Assembly (NCBI RefSeq): GCF_946151055.1
Contig: NZ_CAMGYZ010000004.1
Span: forward strand, 1-64,000
Length of the DNA stretch: 64,000 nucleotides
From: Bacillus sp. Marseille-Q3570
GTDB lineage: Bacteria; Bacillota; Bacilli; Bacillales; Fictibacillaceae
Direction of reading: 5' to 3'
The notes under the pieces are model-generated. The model did no database searches. It had not been told where the DNA came from and saw nothing but the letters and a program-made list of their open reading frames with translations. Below are positions 24,890 to 34,758 of this stretch, in pieces (position 1 is the stretch's first letter; every line of letters starts with the position of its first letter). A program made the translations under genes and the position numbers.

Positions 24890-27028
24890 TCATTTAAGTG
24901 GAAAGACTTCCTTGACGACTTTTTCAGAGGCTTTGCCGTCATCCCATGAACAGAATTTCTCGTAGAAGCGATCATATTTTTCTTTGTATCGATTCTCGGT
25001 TTCTTCTATGTTTTCAATCGTTGAGATTACTTCATCCGTTGTTTTCAACAGAGGACCGGGCACATCTTCTTCAATGTCGATATAGAATCCACGTAATGTA
25101 TCACGATAGCTTTCCAGATCATACGTGTAGAAGAGAATCGGTCGACGCAGGTTGGCGTAATCGAAGAACACGGAAGAGTAATCCGTGATCAGGATATCTG
25201 AGACCAGATAAAGCTCTGCGATATCGTCATAGTTTGATAGATCGAATGCGAATCCTTCAAATTCTGAAATATCCAGTTGATTGGCGATGAAATAGTGCAT
25301 CCTCAATAGAACGACATACTCGTCACCGAGCCGCTCCTTCATTTTTTGAAGGTCCAATTGCAGGGTGAATCTGTATTTACCAGCCTCGAAGAAGTCGTTG
25401 TCCCGCCAAGTCGGCGCATAAAGGACGACCTTTTTATCAACTGGTATATTCAGCTTTCGTTTAAGCTCGTTGATCGTCGCTTCATCATTCCCTGTATAAA
25501 GGACGTCGTTTCTCGGGTATCCATATTCAAGCATAGCTTGATCGTATTTAAAAGCACTGCCGAAAATCTCGGTTGAATATCGGTTCGGAGAGATGAGGTA
25601 ATCCCATCGCCTTGATTGCATGTACACATCTCGTTTGTAGTTCGGATTAGCCGAATGGATGTCCTTCATGTCGAACACTAGCTTTTTTAGCGGAGTACCA
25701 TGCCAGAGATAGACGTTCCCTTCCCTTTTATCGAAGCGCTTCGGAATCCTCGAATTGCTTACCCAATATTTTGCAGTACCCATGTAATAATAATATTTCA
25801 AGCTGAATCGCTTGATTTGCTTTGGGTTTCCGGGGATGTCCTTCCCAGGCTCTTTAAAAATCCAGATGAAATTATAATCCGGATGATTTTTCAGCATATA
25901 TTCATAGATATATTTCGGGTTATCAGAATAGTTTTTCCCTAAGAAGCTTTCAAACAAGACGGTCTTTTCTTTTAATGGTAGCTTCGTAAATACGGAGCGA
26001 TATAATTGTGTGTAAAGTTTGGTTCTACCACTTATAGCATATTTCACTTTTCTTAATCGTTGATGCCATCGATCTACCGACTCGAATTTCTTCCGATCAT
26101 TCCTCACTAAGGGATTCAGTTCTCTACGGACGATGATGCTTTTCTTATATAATATCTGTCGGTCCAGTTTTACTGCGAATGAGATCAAATCTCGATAAAT
26201 CACATCGATGTTTCTTTCATCTTTTAAAAACGTCACGATCGTTTTTCGATAAAAATTGATCATATGGTTGTCTATGAATTGAGCAGCTTCATTATTGTCT
26301 CTGTAGTCGTCTTTCAATTGTTTGTAGATGGTTATGAAGTCCTTGATCCTTTTCTCTGCATCCAATTGCATGAGGGCTGGATTCGTGATCGGATCATTTC
26401 TTTTCCTTTTAAAGTAATAAGCGTTTTTAACATAAGGAATCTCTTCAGATTCTACTAATAGCGGCAGTATGAAAGAAAGGTCAGCATAGCAATCAACATC
26501 CTCAGAAAAACTGATGTTCCTTTCCTTTATCAAGTCGCGTGAGATAAGTATATGTAAGGCGGATCGGTTCTTAAATGCCTTTTGGATATTTTGCTGGTGA
26601 AGATGGACGTCTGGATCTACTTCAGCATCGAGTGCTACAGCCGTTTCTTCATTTTCATGGCTAAGAGTCGTCCTGACTTGTTTTCCAGTAACCATTTTAT
26701 GATCTGTGATGTTTTTCATTAGGAGCTGGATCGTGCTCTCGCCAAGATAGTCGTCGCTATCCATAAAATATATGTAAGCACCGGTTGCTTTTTCTAACCC
26801 GAGATTCCGTGCTGCACCGACACCCTTGCGTTCGTTCTGATGAAAAACTTTTATTCTAGCATCGATCGTCGCCAGTCCATTGATTTTATTCGTACAAGAC
26901 GGACCAGAACCATCATTGATTAAAAGAAGTTCGAAATTCTCGTATTTCTGATTGATTATAGAATAAATACATTCATCTAAAAATTCTTCAGTATTGTATA
27001 TAGGGATAATGATAGATACCTTTTTCAT
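24890..27028 (-). CDS. GT2-CDP-glycerol glycerophosphotransferase fusion (TagF-like)
   Basis: This 712-residue protein joins two enzymes. Residues about 1-330 are a GT2 domain (VSIIIPIYNTEEFLDECI; the acidic motif YFMDSDDYLG). Residues about 350-712 are a CDP-glycerol:poly(glycerophosphate) transferase domain with YLWHGTPLKKLVFDM, YGYPRNDVL, YAPTWRD and ITDYSSVFFDYA. The second half polymerises glycerol phosphate from CDP-glycerol onto a lipid-linked wall teichoic acid or related glycan at the inner membrane face; the GT2 half may add a sugar to the same polymer. The gene stands alone between two repeat blocks and has its own terminator, so it looks like a satellite of a teichoic acid or capsule system elsewhere. 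Confidence 0.9.
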   Translation of the reverse strand: MKKVSIIIPIYNTEEFLDECIYSIINQKYENFELLLINDGSGPSCTNKINGLATIDARIKVFHQNERKGVGAARNLGLEKATGAYIYFMDSDDYLGESTIQLLMKNITDHKMVTGKQVRTTLSHENEETAVALDAEVDPDVHLHQQNIQKAFKNRSALHILISRDLIKERNISFSEDVDCYADLSFILPLLVESEEIPYVKNAYYFKRKRNDPITNPALMQLDAEKRIKDFITIYKQLKDDYRDNNEAAQFIDNHMINFYRKTIVTFLKDERNIDVIYRDLISFAVKLDRQILYKKSIIVRRELNPLVRNDRKKFESVDRWHQRLRKVKYAISGRTKLYTQLYRSVFTKLPLKEKTVLFESFLGKNYSDNPKYIYEYMLKNHPDYNFIWIFKEPGKDIPGNPKQIKRFSLKYYYYMGTAKYWVSNSRIPKRFDKREGNVYLWHGTPLKKLVFDMKDIHSANPNYKRDVYMQSRRWDYLISPNRYSTEIFGSAFKYDQAMLEYGYPRNDVLYTGNDEATINELKRKLNIPVDKKVVLYAPTWRDNDFFEAGKYRFTLQLDLQKMKERLGDEYVVLLRMHYFIANQLDISEFEGFAFDLSNYDDIAELYLVSDILITDYSSVFFDYANLRRPILFYTYDLESYRDTLRGFYIDIEEDVPGPLLKTTDEVISTIENIEETENRYKEKYDRFYEKFCSWDDGKASEKVVKEVFPLK

Positions 27029-27192
27029 ATTATTCCACCTTTTTGAAATTACTAGATGTAAAACCCTACTATATTAGACGAAAAATAACAGAAAAAGGTT
27101 CATTTATTTAGCATTTTTGTAAAAAAATACTAAATTATTTTATATTAAAAACATCTAGATTGATGAAAAAGGAAGAAATATAGTAATTGACG

Positions 27193-27347
27193 GTGCCTGG
27201 TACATTTTGAAAAGCGTTGGGGGACAAGGGATTGAAAATGGTGCCAGGCACACTTTGAAAACCCTTGTGCCCCAAGAGTTCCCATTCGGTGCCAGGCACC
27301 TTCTGAGATCCGTTGGGGCACAAGGGTTGAATTGTCGTGCCTGGCAC
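27193..27347. repeat. 48-bp palindrome-bounded repeats, block B (four boxes)
   Basis: The box GTGCC(A/T)GGCAC occurs at 27193 (one change), 27241, 27289 and 27337, each 48 bp from the next. The 37-bp spacers carry CGTTGGGGCACAAGGG in direct orientation in units 1 and 3 and in reverse orientation in unit 2. This block fills most of the 358-bp gap between the TagF-like and PhyH genes, where I see no gene. Confidence 0.92.
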
Positions 27348-27386
27348 TGAAGATTAGCACCGAAGAATGGCATCGAAGAGTGATTA

Positions 27387-28232
27387 TTATTTAAAATACA
27401 TGCTAGTTTGCAAGTAAGGGGTCGGATTAAAACCCTTATACCGTTCTGCCATACCGGTTATCATTTCCTTCGTCCATCTAGGATCGCCTGGCGGTGGGAA
27501 TCCTATCAATTCCAATTGTCGAGGGTTTGCTTCAACGATGAAACGTTCCATCGCTTTCATAGACACGCCTGTCTTGTAAGAGAAATACCGCGCTCCATCC
27601 CATGGCCTGTCCTTGCGTGAAAATCCAACCCATGCAACAGGCCTGTGACCCGACTTTGTGAAAGATGACGCTGCATGGCGTGTGAAAATCGTATAAATAC
27701 AGACCGAGCCACCTGGGACAATCATTGGTTCCGCCTCAGAATCAGGTCGGCCGTTCGGTGTCATCATAATAGGCGCCATTCCTGAATCAACATCATCAAA
27801 ACAATAGAAAAACAGAATATTCATAAAGTCATCTTCTTGGAGTTTTGGACCCAGCGTATTATTTCCATAATCCATATGAAAAGCCCCTGGGGGAGTACCC
27901 AATTGTTGGGGACTCTCCTGGTAATATTTCATACCCAGATGCGCTTCTGAAAGTCGGATTTCCCGAGTACCCATGATCCGCTCAGCTGCATCTATCATAT
28001 CCGGATGTGTGCAAACATGGTTTAAAGCGCTGTCATCCCAGGGAAAAACACGCTTGGCCGTATTTAGATCCAATTCCTCATAGTCACCCGTGATATATTC
28101 TTCATAAGGTGGTGCGTATTCTTTATAAAATCCATTCAATGTCTCCTGGCGTTCTTTCTCAGTCAAAAAGTTTTCAATGATTACAAAACCATTTTGTTTC
28201 AGTGTGTCGATTTGTTCATCTGTAATCCTCAT
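27387..28232 (-). CDS. Phytanoyl-CoA dioxygenase (PhyH)-family Fe(II)/2-oxoglutarate oxygenase
   Basis: The protein (281 residues from the ATG at 28232) begins with the PhyH pattern MRITDEQIDTLKQNGFVII and has the metal-binding HMDYGNN motif (HxD) near residue 120 and a distal His near FTRHAASSF. PhyH enzymes hydroxylate small molecules using 2-oxoglutarate and oxygen. It is the last gene of the galactonate-type operon, so it may oxidise a sugar acid, polyol or phosphonate-type substrate related to it. GGAGTG lies nine bases upstream of 28232, which argues against the GTG at 28244. The family call is good; substrate is unknown. Confidence 0.85.
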   Translation of the reverse strand: MRITDEQIDTLKQNGFVIIENFLTEKERQETLNGFYKEYAPPYEEYITGDYEELDLNTAKRVFPWDDSALNHVCTHPDMIDAAERIMGTREIRLSEAHLGMKYYQESPQQLGTPPGAFHMDYGNNTLGPKLQEDDFMNILFFYCFDDVDSGMAPIMMTPNGRPDSEAEPMIVPGGSVCIYTIFTRHAASSFTKSGHRPVAWVGFSRKDRPWDGARYFSYKTGVSMKAMERFIVEANPRQLELIGFPPPGDPRWTKEMITGMAERYKGFNPTPYLQTSMYFK

Positions 28233-28270
28233 TACGGAAATCACTCCATATTTCGTTTTTTGCTAACCTT

Positions 28271-29122
28271 CTAATACTCCTTCAGATACAGCATCCTTTC
28301 CCCTGGAATCATCATTTTGAATTTTTGGTTCCGGTAATGTTTAAAGAGATAATCGACAAAGTAACTTGGATTTTCAAAATTCTCATCCATCAAATCGTAA
28401 TGACATGGAAGCATCAGATCGACATTGATTTCTACTGAAAATTCTATTGCCTCCCGATAATTCATGTTCCCGACGATCCCTTTATCTGTACGGAAATAGT
28501 CTCTTCCATTAATCGGCAAATACGCCACATCAATCTCATACTTCTTCACTTCTTTGATCAGTTCAGGATGAATGATCGTATCGCCTGCATGATAAAAACA
28601 GATACCATCTAGCTCCACTATATAACCAAGATAATAGTGGTTCCCTTCTGAGTCCAATGCAAATTCTTCATGTTTTCCCGGCAAAGCAATGATTTTCATC
28701 TCATCTAAGACCTGTGTTTTACCACCGTTCATCGGAACGATCCGTGAGCGGTTGATGCCAAGCCTTTCAACGTACTTTAAATGTGCTCTTGGAATGACAA
28801 ACTTTGCTTTCGGTGAAGATTCACTTATTGGTACTAATGTGTTAGGGTCCAAATGATCGAGATGATGGTGGGTAATGAACACATAATCAGCATTCTTAAC
28901 TTCTTCAGGTATAAGTGGAGAGTCGAAATTCCTTGAAAATCCTCCTGATTCTTCAATCGAATTACTGAAATACGGATCAAAATATAGGATACGATCACTT
29001 GTCCCTTTTATCACTGCACTTTCTTGACCTAAATGCCAGATGCCAAGAGCCTCTGATGGCACCTTCGTTTGATTGATTTGTCCATGTAAAGATTCCCCTT
29101 TACGATATACAGAATGTTTCAT
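28271..29122 (-). CDS. MBL-fold metal-dependent hydrolase (UlaG-like)
   Basis: This 283-residue protein shows the metallo-beta-lactamase fold signature FITHHHLDHLD (HxHxDH) near residue 85, a further His in YHAGDTIIHPE near 180 and LPCHYDLM near 240. The overall pattern is closest to UlaG, the L-ascorbate-6-phosphate lactonase. In this operon a lactonase that opens an aldonolactone, for example galactono-1,4-lactone, before the dehydratase step would make sense; that is inference. A GGAGGAG site precedes the ATG. It lies 18 bp after the dehydrogenase stop. Confidence 0.85.
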   Translation of the reverse strand: MKHSVYRKGESLHGQINQTKVPSEALGIWHLGQESAVIKGTSDRILYFDPYFSNSIEESGGFSRNFDSPLIPEEVKNADYVFITHHHLDHLDPNTLVPISESSPKAKFVIPRAHLKYVERLGINRSRIVPMNGGKTQVLDEMKIIALPGKHEEFALDSEGNHYYLGYIVELDGICFYHAGDTIIHPELIKEVKKYEIDVAYLPINGRDYFRTDKGIVGNMNYREAIEFSVEINVDLMLPCHYDLMDENFENPSYFVDYLFKHYRNQKFKMMIPGERMLYLKEY

Positions 29123-29140
29123 TTCACTCCTCCGGTTTTT

Positions 29141-30169
29141 CTACCCCTGATTGTAAATATAGTCTTTCAATCTATGAAATACACCCGGGTCCCATTCGAT
29201 CAGTTCAAATACGGTATGGAAGTGACGGATTTTTCGATTATAGTCTTCAATCGTCAATAGCGTGGTTTTTATCTCTTCCCATAAAACGCCAAGTTCATCA
29301 GGATGATAGATCACCTTTGCATCATCTAATGCTTTCCTTAACGTCTGATATTTGCTATCAGGGAGGAAGGAAGATTGTAGGAAGGAAGAAATGACCACAC
29401 CTAATGAAACGATCTCACCGTGTATCAATGGTTTCCCCGTAATACGTTCCAAATTCCAGGCAAATAGATGCTCTGAACCAGCACTGATGGGCATCCTCAC
29501 ATTATCCATATACAACTCAGCAGAAAGTTGGGTATTTTCCATTAATATCTTGATCCCTTTATCTGTCACGTCGCCTATTTCGGAGACATTCCCTATGGTG
29601 GAATCCATCATTTCAAGGATTTTTTCTCCAATCTCTTCAACCACCATTGGTCCTACTCCCTTTTCCTGCATGATCCGCCAATCATTCAGTGTGGTCTGCA
29701 TATACAATAAATCTCCAAATCCAGCCCGGTTCAATCGTTTGTCTGCTAAACCGATCAGTTCGTAATCAATCATGATCCTTTTCGGATATCCATCCACTTT
29801 GAATCCGAATGGTCCACCATTTTTCTGTATTGAGATAAAATCAGTAAATGGTGCATTCGATGATGTGATGGAAGGGATTAAGAAAGGAACCTGATTGTTA
29901 AGGTAGGCAAAATATTTCGTTGCATCTAAAACAGTGCCTCCACCCAACCCGACAAACTCCAAACCTTTTGAGATATTTTGATGAATTTCATCCAATTCAG
30001 CTTTGTCGAGTGTACGAATCATAATGACATCGTATGGTGGATGGTCCTGGAAATAACCCTTGCATAACTGCCAGGCATCATGATTCGTGACTAAAAGATA
30101 ATCATCCAAGTGAGCTAATTCTTTTGGTACAATCGAGTTTCCGTACAAAGTCTCTAAATGTTCGACCAT
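29141..30169 (-). CDS. Iron-containing alcohol dehydrogenase-like protein (AraM/G1PDH-related)
   Basis: This 342-residue protein has the NAD-binding GLGGGTVLDATKYFA near residue 93 and the SSNAPFTDF segment, with metal-site AGFGDLL near 170, as in the glycerol dehydrogenase / glycerol-1-phosphate dehydrogenase branch. It would interconvert an alcohol group and a ketone with NAD(P). Members in sugar operons (for example AraM of B. subtilis) are often of uncertain substrate. It is somewhat shorter than AraM. It sits between the solute-binding protein and the UlaG-like hydrolase genes and belongs to the same transcript. Confidence 0.75.
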   Translation of the reverse strand: MVEHLETLYGNSIVPKELAHLDDYLLVTNHDAWQLCKGYFQDHPPYDVIMIRTLDKAELDEIHQNISKGLEFVGLGGGTVLDATKYFAYLNNQVPFLIPSITSSNAPFTDFISIQKNGGPFGFKVDGYPKRIMIDYELIGLADKRLNRAGFGDLLYMQTTLNDWRIMQEKGVGPMVVEEIGEKILEMMDSTIGNVSEIGDVTDKGIKILMENTQLSAELYMDNVRMPISAGSEHLFAWNLERITGKPLIHGEIVSLGVVISSFLQSSFLPDSKYQTLRKALDDAKVIYHPDELGVLWEEIKTTLLTIEDYNRKIRHFHTVFELIEWDPGVFHRLKDYIYNQG

Positions 30170-30184
30170 TTCTCATCACCCTGA

Positions 30185-31627
30185 TCATTTCTTCTTAAGT
30201 TCCTCATAATCTTCTTCGGTATATGATTGGTTAGGATCCCAATTCGAGAATATATAATCTTCTTTCGTCACTTTGTCGTTCGACTTGATCGCTTTTTCCA
30301 ACGCCTTATTAGCGTCATCGCTTAATTTTTGCAATGTACCTTCCAAATCTTTGACCTGACCTGCCAAATAACCGAGGAATATATCTCCTGTACTGGTACG
30401 TGGCGTGAGCTCCTGATATTTTAATGCTACCTCTTCCACGGCAGGATTCCGGTTCTCTGGATTTGGAACGAGAATGTTTGTATCATTCATGATCTGTTGT
30501 ATGTCTTTGTATTGAGGAAACCCTACTTCTCCATCTTCAGCTATTTTTGCCGAAGCCAGGGATCCTGATTTGTCGATCTCATCATATATATGTTCTCTTA
30601 AATAAGTCAGGAAAGCTTTGACTTCTTCCCAATGCTTTGTGTTCTTAGCGACCATGATGGATTCTGTTGCTCCTCCTCCATATGGTCTCATTGCTACAGT
30701 TCCCGTTTCCTTCGTAGGTAGTCGCGCCACACCCCAATTTTCAAACTGAAATTGCTCTTGCAGTATGCCACCCAGCCAGTTCCCGTTAATGATAAAAGCA
30801 CTTTGCCCAGAGGCGAATAGGGCTTGAGCTGATGCAGATGTTGATTCTAGACTTTGGGGACTGATCACATTATTATCCAATAGTTCTTTGAAAAATTGGA
30901 TTGTTTCTATATTTCCTTCAGTAGCGAAGTTGAAGTTCCCTGTCGCATAATCCATGCCGCTGTCAGGTGAAATCGGGAAAGCCATCTGTGAAATGAAGCT
31001 ACTGTTCAGCCAAGCTGATTTAGCACCCAGAACCATGCCATAGATCTTACCATCTGATTTTTCATGAATCTCTTTCCCCACTTCCAGCAAATCATCCCAG
31101 GTCATCGGAAAATCCACCTCTACATCCAGGTCATCCAAAACATCTTTGTTGTAATACAGCATCGTTGTGCCATGAAGTCCCGAAGATAGTGGAAATGCAT
31201 AGATTTTACCTTCAGCTGTAATATTACTTCCTTTATAAAAGACACCTTCTACATACTCATCTACAACCTCTTGAGGAAACAGGCTATCCAGGCTTTTCAA
31301 CCGATCAATTTCCACTAGCTGGGTAACAGTTGTGGTAGGTGGCCTGACAAACATGTCCGGCAGTTCGTTGTTGGATATCGCTGCTTGATATTGCGGCTGT
31401 GCTGACTCGACGCTGAGGTTTTGCAATTCAACGTTGATGTTCGGGTTCTCTTCTTCAAAAGATTCAATCAGCTTTGTCAGATATGTTTCCGCGCCATTCA
31501 CTCGATTCCAGAGCTTTAACGTCACCTCCCCATTTTCAGATGCAGTTTCATCCCCACTTTTGCAACCTGTCAAAAATACTCCAGAAATCATCGCAATGAC
31601 CAGAAATACTCCTAAGACTTTTTTCAT
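30185..31627 (-). CDS. ABC importer sugar-binding lipoprotein
   Basis: This 480-residue lipoprotein has a signal peptide with lipobox LTGC (Cys22) and the family 1 extracellular solute-binding pattern (EVTLKLWNRVNGAETYLTKL; later SGQSAFIINGNWLGG). It would capture an oligosaccharide or sugar acid and hand it to the two permeases encoded just upstream. A position after its permeases is less common than before them. No ATPase gene is in the window, so a shared MsmX-type ATPase is likely. Ligand unknown; the operon points to a galactose-acid-containing compound. Confidence 0.92.
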   Translation of the reverse strand: MKKVLGVFLVIAMISGVFLTGCKSGDETASENGEVTLKLWNRVNGAETYLTKLIESFEEENPNINVELQNLSVESAQPQYQAAISNNELPDMFVRPPTTTVTQLVEIDRLKSLDSLFPQEVVDEYVEGVFYKGSNITAEGKIYAFPLSSGLHGTTMLYYNKDVLDDLDVEVDFPMTWDDLLEVGKEIHEKSDGKIYGMVLGAKSAWLNSSFISQMAFPISPDSGMDYATGNFNFATEGNIETIQFFKELLDNNVISPQSLESTSASAQALFASGQSAFIINGNWLGGILQEQFQFENWGVARLPTKETGTVAMRPYGGGATESIMVAKNTKHWEEVKAFLTYLREHIYDEIDKSGSLASAKIAEDGEVGFPQYKDIQQIMNDTNILVPNPENRNPAVEEVALKYQELTPRTSTGDIFLGYLAGQVKDLEGTLQKLSDDANKALEKAIKSNDKVTKEDYIFSNWDPNQSYTEEDYEELKKK

Positions 31628-31721
31628 TAGAATGACCTCCTACATTCCATCATATTTTTAATTATTTTAATTTTCAGACATTTAAAAAGATACATGTTCA
31701 TTCAACGGATCGCTTGATGAA

Positions 31722-32549
31722 TTACTTGACAGCCCCTGAGATGCCTTCAATGAAATAGCGCTGCATGAAAATGAAAACGAGGATGACCGGTAGTAATGAA
31801 ATGGACGCACCTGCCGCCATCCCTGTCCAATCTGTCTGATACTCTCCTACAAATGTAAGCATCCCTACTGCCAGTGTCCTTAATCCCGGTTGATTCATCG
31901 TAAGGACAAGTGGAACGAGGAAAGAGCTCCAAGTCCAAATGAATTGCATGATTGCAGCTGTTGCGATTACCGGTTTTGCTGTAGGTAGGATGACTTGCCA
32001 AAACGTCCTTACAAATCCGCATCCATCCATATGAGCTGACTCTTCCATCTCTTTTGGAACCTTAGAAAAAAATGCAGCGAATAGAAGGATGAATAAAACG
32101 TGTGCTCCAGCTGATTCTGCTACAATGATACCTAGTAACGAATCAGTCAACCCCATTTGGTCCATCATTTGATAGAGAGGGATGATCGTGTACCCTTTCG
32201 GGATAAATACAGTAGCTGCCACACAGGCGATGATCGCTTTACGCCCCGGGAAGGCAACACGGCCTAAGGCATAACCAGTCAAACAACTTAAAATGACAAC
32301 GATGATGACGACAGCCAATGTCGTAATTACGGAATTGATGAAATAATCAGCAAAATTAGCCGCCTCCCAAGCACGGATATAATTTTCCCATAAGATTTCC
32401 TTTGGTAATGGATTCACTCCTGAAATGATGAATTCTTGGTTGGATTTAAGTGAAGAAGAGACCATCCAAATAAATGGATACACCCAAATGATACCGACTC
32501 CGATTAAAAAGATATGGATGACCAAACGCATGACTTTTTCGGATTTCAT
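31722..32549 (-). CDS. Carbohydrate ABC permease (MalG type)
   Basis: This 275-residue membrane protein has six predicted helices and the EAA loop MEESAHMDGCGFVRTFWQVILPTAKP that contacts the ATPase. It overlaps the preceding permease gene by four bases (ATGA), so translation is coupled. It forms the CUT1 channel with that partner. Confidence 0.92.
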   Translation of the reverse strand: MKSEKVMRLVIHIFLIGVGIIWVYPFIWMVSSSLKSNQEFIISGVNPLPKEILWENYIRAWEAANFADYFINSVITTLAVVIIVVILSCLTGYALGRVAFPGRKAIIACVAATVFIPKGYTIIPLYQMMDQMGLTDSLLGIIVAESAGAHVLFILLFAAFFSKVPKEMEESAHMDGCGFVRTFWQVILPTAKPVIATAAIMQFIWTWSSFLVPLVLTMNQPGLRTLAVGMLTFVGEYQTDWTGMAAGASISLLPVILVFIFMQRYFIEGISGAVK

Positions 32550-33523
32550 AGGTTCCCAGCTCCCTTCAAACGTTTCCCCTTTGTTTTATTGGCTCTGGCT
32601 ACTAACCATGCGAACACCAAAGTGACGAGGAACACGAATATCCCGAGTATGACACCTGCTGCTGAAGCGAATCCGACACGTGCGCTTCCTAACTCAGAAC
32701 CGAAGGCAAACCGATAAATGAACAGTTCGAGCGTGTCGGTTGCATAATAAGGCCCGCCATTGGTCAACGTTTTGACAAGGTCGAATACATGCATACTACT
32801 CACGACTGTAAGGAAAAGGATTGTAGCCCCTATCGGCTTGAGAAGCGGCAGGGTAATGTATCGAAGTGTTTTCCAGGGACCTGCGCCATCAATTTTCGCA
32901 GCTTCATAAAGCTCATACGGAATCATCTGTAACCCAGTCAACCAATAGATCATCGTAATACCGATAGACTTCCATGACCCGACAAGAATCAAGATGATCA
33001 TGGCAAGGAGAGAGTCCGTCAGCCATGGAATGAATTTGTTGATAAACCCAATGTTCAATAAAACGGTGTTGACAAAGCCTTGCGCACCGAAAATATTAGC
33101 CATGATGATACCGACAATGGAGGTGGTGGTTACAACCGGTAAAAAGTAAACAGTTCTGTAGAAGCCTTTGCCTTTAAGCCTGGGCATGTTAAGGATCAAC
33201 GCCAGAACCAAAGCTGCTGATACTGAAATGATTGTGAAAAAGAAGGTATAGATGAGGGTGTTACGAAAGGCCCGATAAAACTCTGCACTTTTCAGCAACT
33301 CCATATAATTTGCAAGTCCGATGAATTCGTCCAAGGGACCGATTCCTGTCCAATTGTAAAACGAATAGACATAACTCATGATGATCGGATATATAGAAAG
33401 ACTGAAGAATACAATGACCTGAGGCAAAATAAATAGATAAGCCCACATATATCGGCTTCTTGTTTGTGTATTCACCTTTCTCTTCCATTTAATGGTTACA
33501 TCCTTTCTTGCTTCTGTTTGCAC
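32546..33523 (-). CDS. Carbohydrate ABC permease (MalF type)
   Basis: This 325-residue protein has a longer N terminus, six helices and the EAA loop YEAAKIDGAGPWKTLRYITLPLL. It is the MalF-type partner of the permease at 31722-32549. It starts at a GTG behind an AAGGAGGGGG site, 38 bp after dgoD. Confidence 0.92.
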   Translation of the reverse strand: MQTEARKDVTIKWKRKVNTQTRSRYMWAYLFILPQVIVFFSLSIYPIIMSYVYSFYNWTGIGPLDEFIGLANYMELLKSAEFYRAFRNTLIYTFFFTIISVSAALVLALILNMPRLKGKGFYRTVYFLPVVTTTSIVGIIMANIFGAQGFVNTVLLNIGFINKFIPWLTDSLLAMIILILVGSWKSIGITMIYWLTGLQMIPYELYEAAKIDGAGPWKTLRYITLPLLKPIGATILFLTVVSSMHVFDLVKTLTNGGPYYATDTLELFIYRFAFGSELGSARVGFASAAGVILGIFVFLVTLVFAWLVARANKTKGKRLKGAGNL

Positions 33524-33560
33524 TTGACCCCCTCCTTGATAATCTCACAGGTAATCGAAT

Positions 33561-34721
33561 CTACCATTCTGCTAATGTTCCATCATTATTTCGCCAAATA
33601 TCGTCTCGTAAATCCCAACTATGATCCCTGCCTCTTACCAGGTCTTCATTGATTGAAATCCCCAATCCCATTCCTTTCGGCGGATAGAGGAATCCGTCTT
33701 TTATTTCCAATTCCGTAGAGTCCACTAAATAATCGTACATCTCCCCCTGTTCTAATCCGTTATGGCCGGTATTATAGTGGATTCCAAGGCTTTGTTCTTG
33801 CATGACTACATTGGACACACACATATCAATTTGTAGAGAAGCTGCCAGCGAAATTGGTCCGTTCGGACAATGGGGTGCTAAGAGGACATCATATGCTTCT
33901 GCCATTCTTGCCAGTTTCTCCATTTCATAGATTCCGGTAAATGAGACATCTGGTTGTATAATGTCAACTATCCTCGACTCGAAAACCTGCTTGAAATCCC
34001 ATCGATTATACAAACGTTCACCCGTTGCAATCGGTGTACTCGTTTCACGGAGGATGGACGGCAAAGCATCATTATGTTCACTTAATAACGGTTCTTCAAT
34101 CCACATCAGATGGTAGGGTTCCAACTCATTGATGAGCACTTTTGCCATAGCTCTATGTACACGACCGTGAAAGTCCACAGCAATTCCGAGATCACTACCG
34201 AATTCCTCACGGATCGAAGCGACTCTTTCAACAACGGATTCGATTTTGGAAAATGAATCGATAAAATGCAGTTCTTCTGTCGCATTCATTTTTATGGCTG
34301 TAAACCCTTGCATTACTCGCCGCCGGGCATGTTCAACAATGTTGGCAGGTCGATCTCCTCCCACCCACGCATATGCCCGTACCTTTTCTCGGACTTCGCC
34401 TCCAAAAAATTCATAAACCGGCATCCCATAATATTTTCCTTTTATATCCCATAAGGAATGTTCAATTCCAGCCAGAGCCGTCATCAATATCGGACCGCCT
34501 CTGAAAAAGCCTCCCCTGTATAGTCGTTGCCATATGTCCTCTATTTTTCTAGGGTCTTCACCCTTTATCAATTTTGCTAAATCCCGTATAGCTCCAATTA
34601 CAGCATTCACCCTTTTAGGGACAATACTTTCTCCCCATCCAACAAATCCGTCATCTGTTTCCACACGGATAAATATCCATCGCGGTGGTACACAGAAAGT
34701 TTGTATTTCAGCAATTTTCAT
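33561..34721 (-). CDS. dgoD: D-galactonate dehydratase (enolase superfamily)
   Basis: This 386-residue protein is of DgoD length and carries its marks: the metal/acid motif VDFHGR near residue 185 (Asp and His), WIEEPLLSEHND, ATGERLYNRWDF, then APHCPNGPISLAASLQ with the second catalytic His near 285. DgoD removes water from D-galactonate to give 2-keto-3-deoxygalactonate. The next enzyme, a KDPG/KDPGal-type aldolase, is encoded 37 bp upstream in the same operon. Related sugar-acid dehydratases of the superfamily are the alternative, but the match around both His residues favours DgoD. Confidence 0.88.
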   Translation of the reverse strand: MKIAEIQTFCVPPRWIFIRVETDDGFVGWGESIVPKRVNAVIGAIRDLAKLIKGEDPRKIEDIWQRLYRGGFFRGGPILMTALAGIEHSLWDIKGKYYGMPVYEFFGGEVREKVRAYAWVGGDRPANIVEHARRRVMQGFTAIKMNATEELHFIDSFSKIESVVERVASIREEFGSDLGIAVDFHGRVHRAMAKVLINELEPYHLMWIEEPLLSEHNDALPSILRETSTPIATGERLYNRWDFKQVFESRIVDIIQPDVSFTGIYEMEKLARMAEAYDVLLAPHCPNGPISLAASLQIDMCVSNVVMQEQSLGIHYNTGHNGLEQGEMYDYLVDSTELEIKDGFLYPPKGMGLGISINEDLVRGRDHSWDLRDDIWRNNDGTLAEW

Positions 34722-34758
34722 CTTTATTCACCTCAAAATTCCCTTCGTATAAGTCTAT

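Noticed and set aside
27135-27373. Overlapping short ORFs on the minus strand in three frames
   Set aside because: They arise because the 48-bp repeat period is a multiple of three; the repeats, not a protein, explain the open frames.
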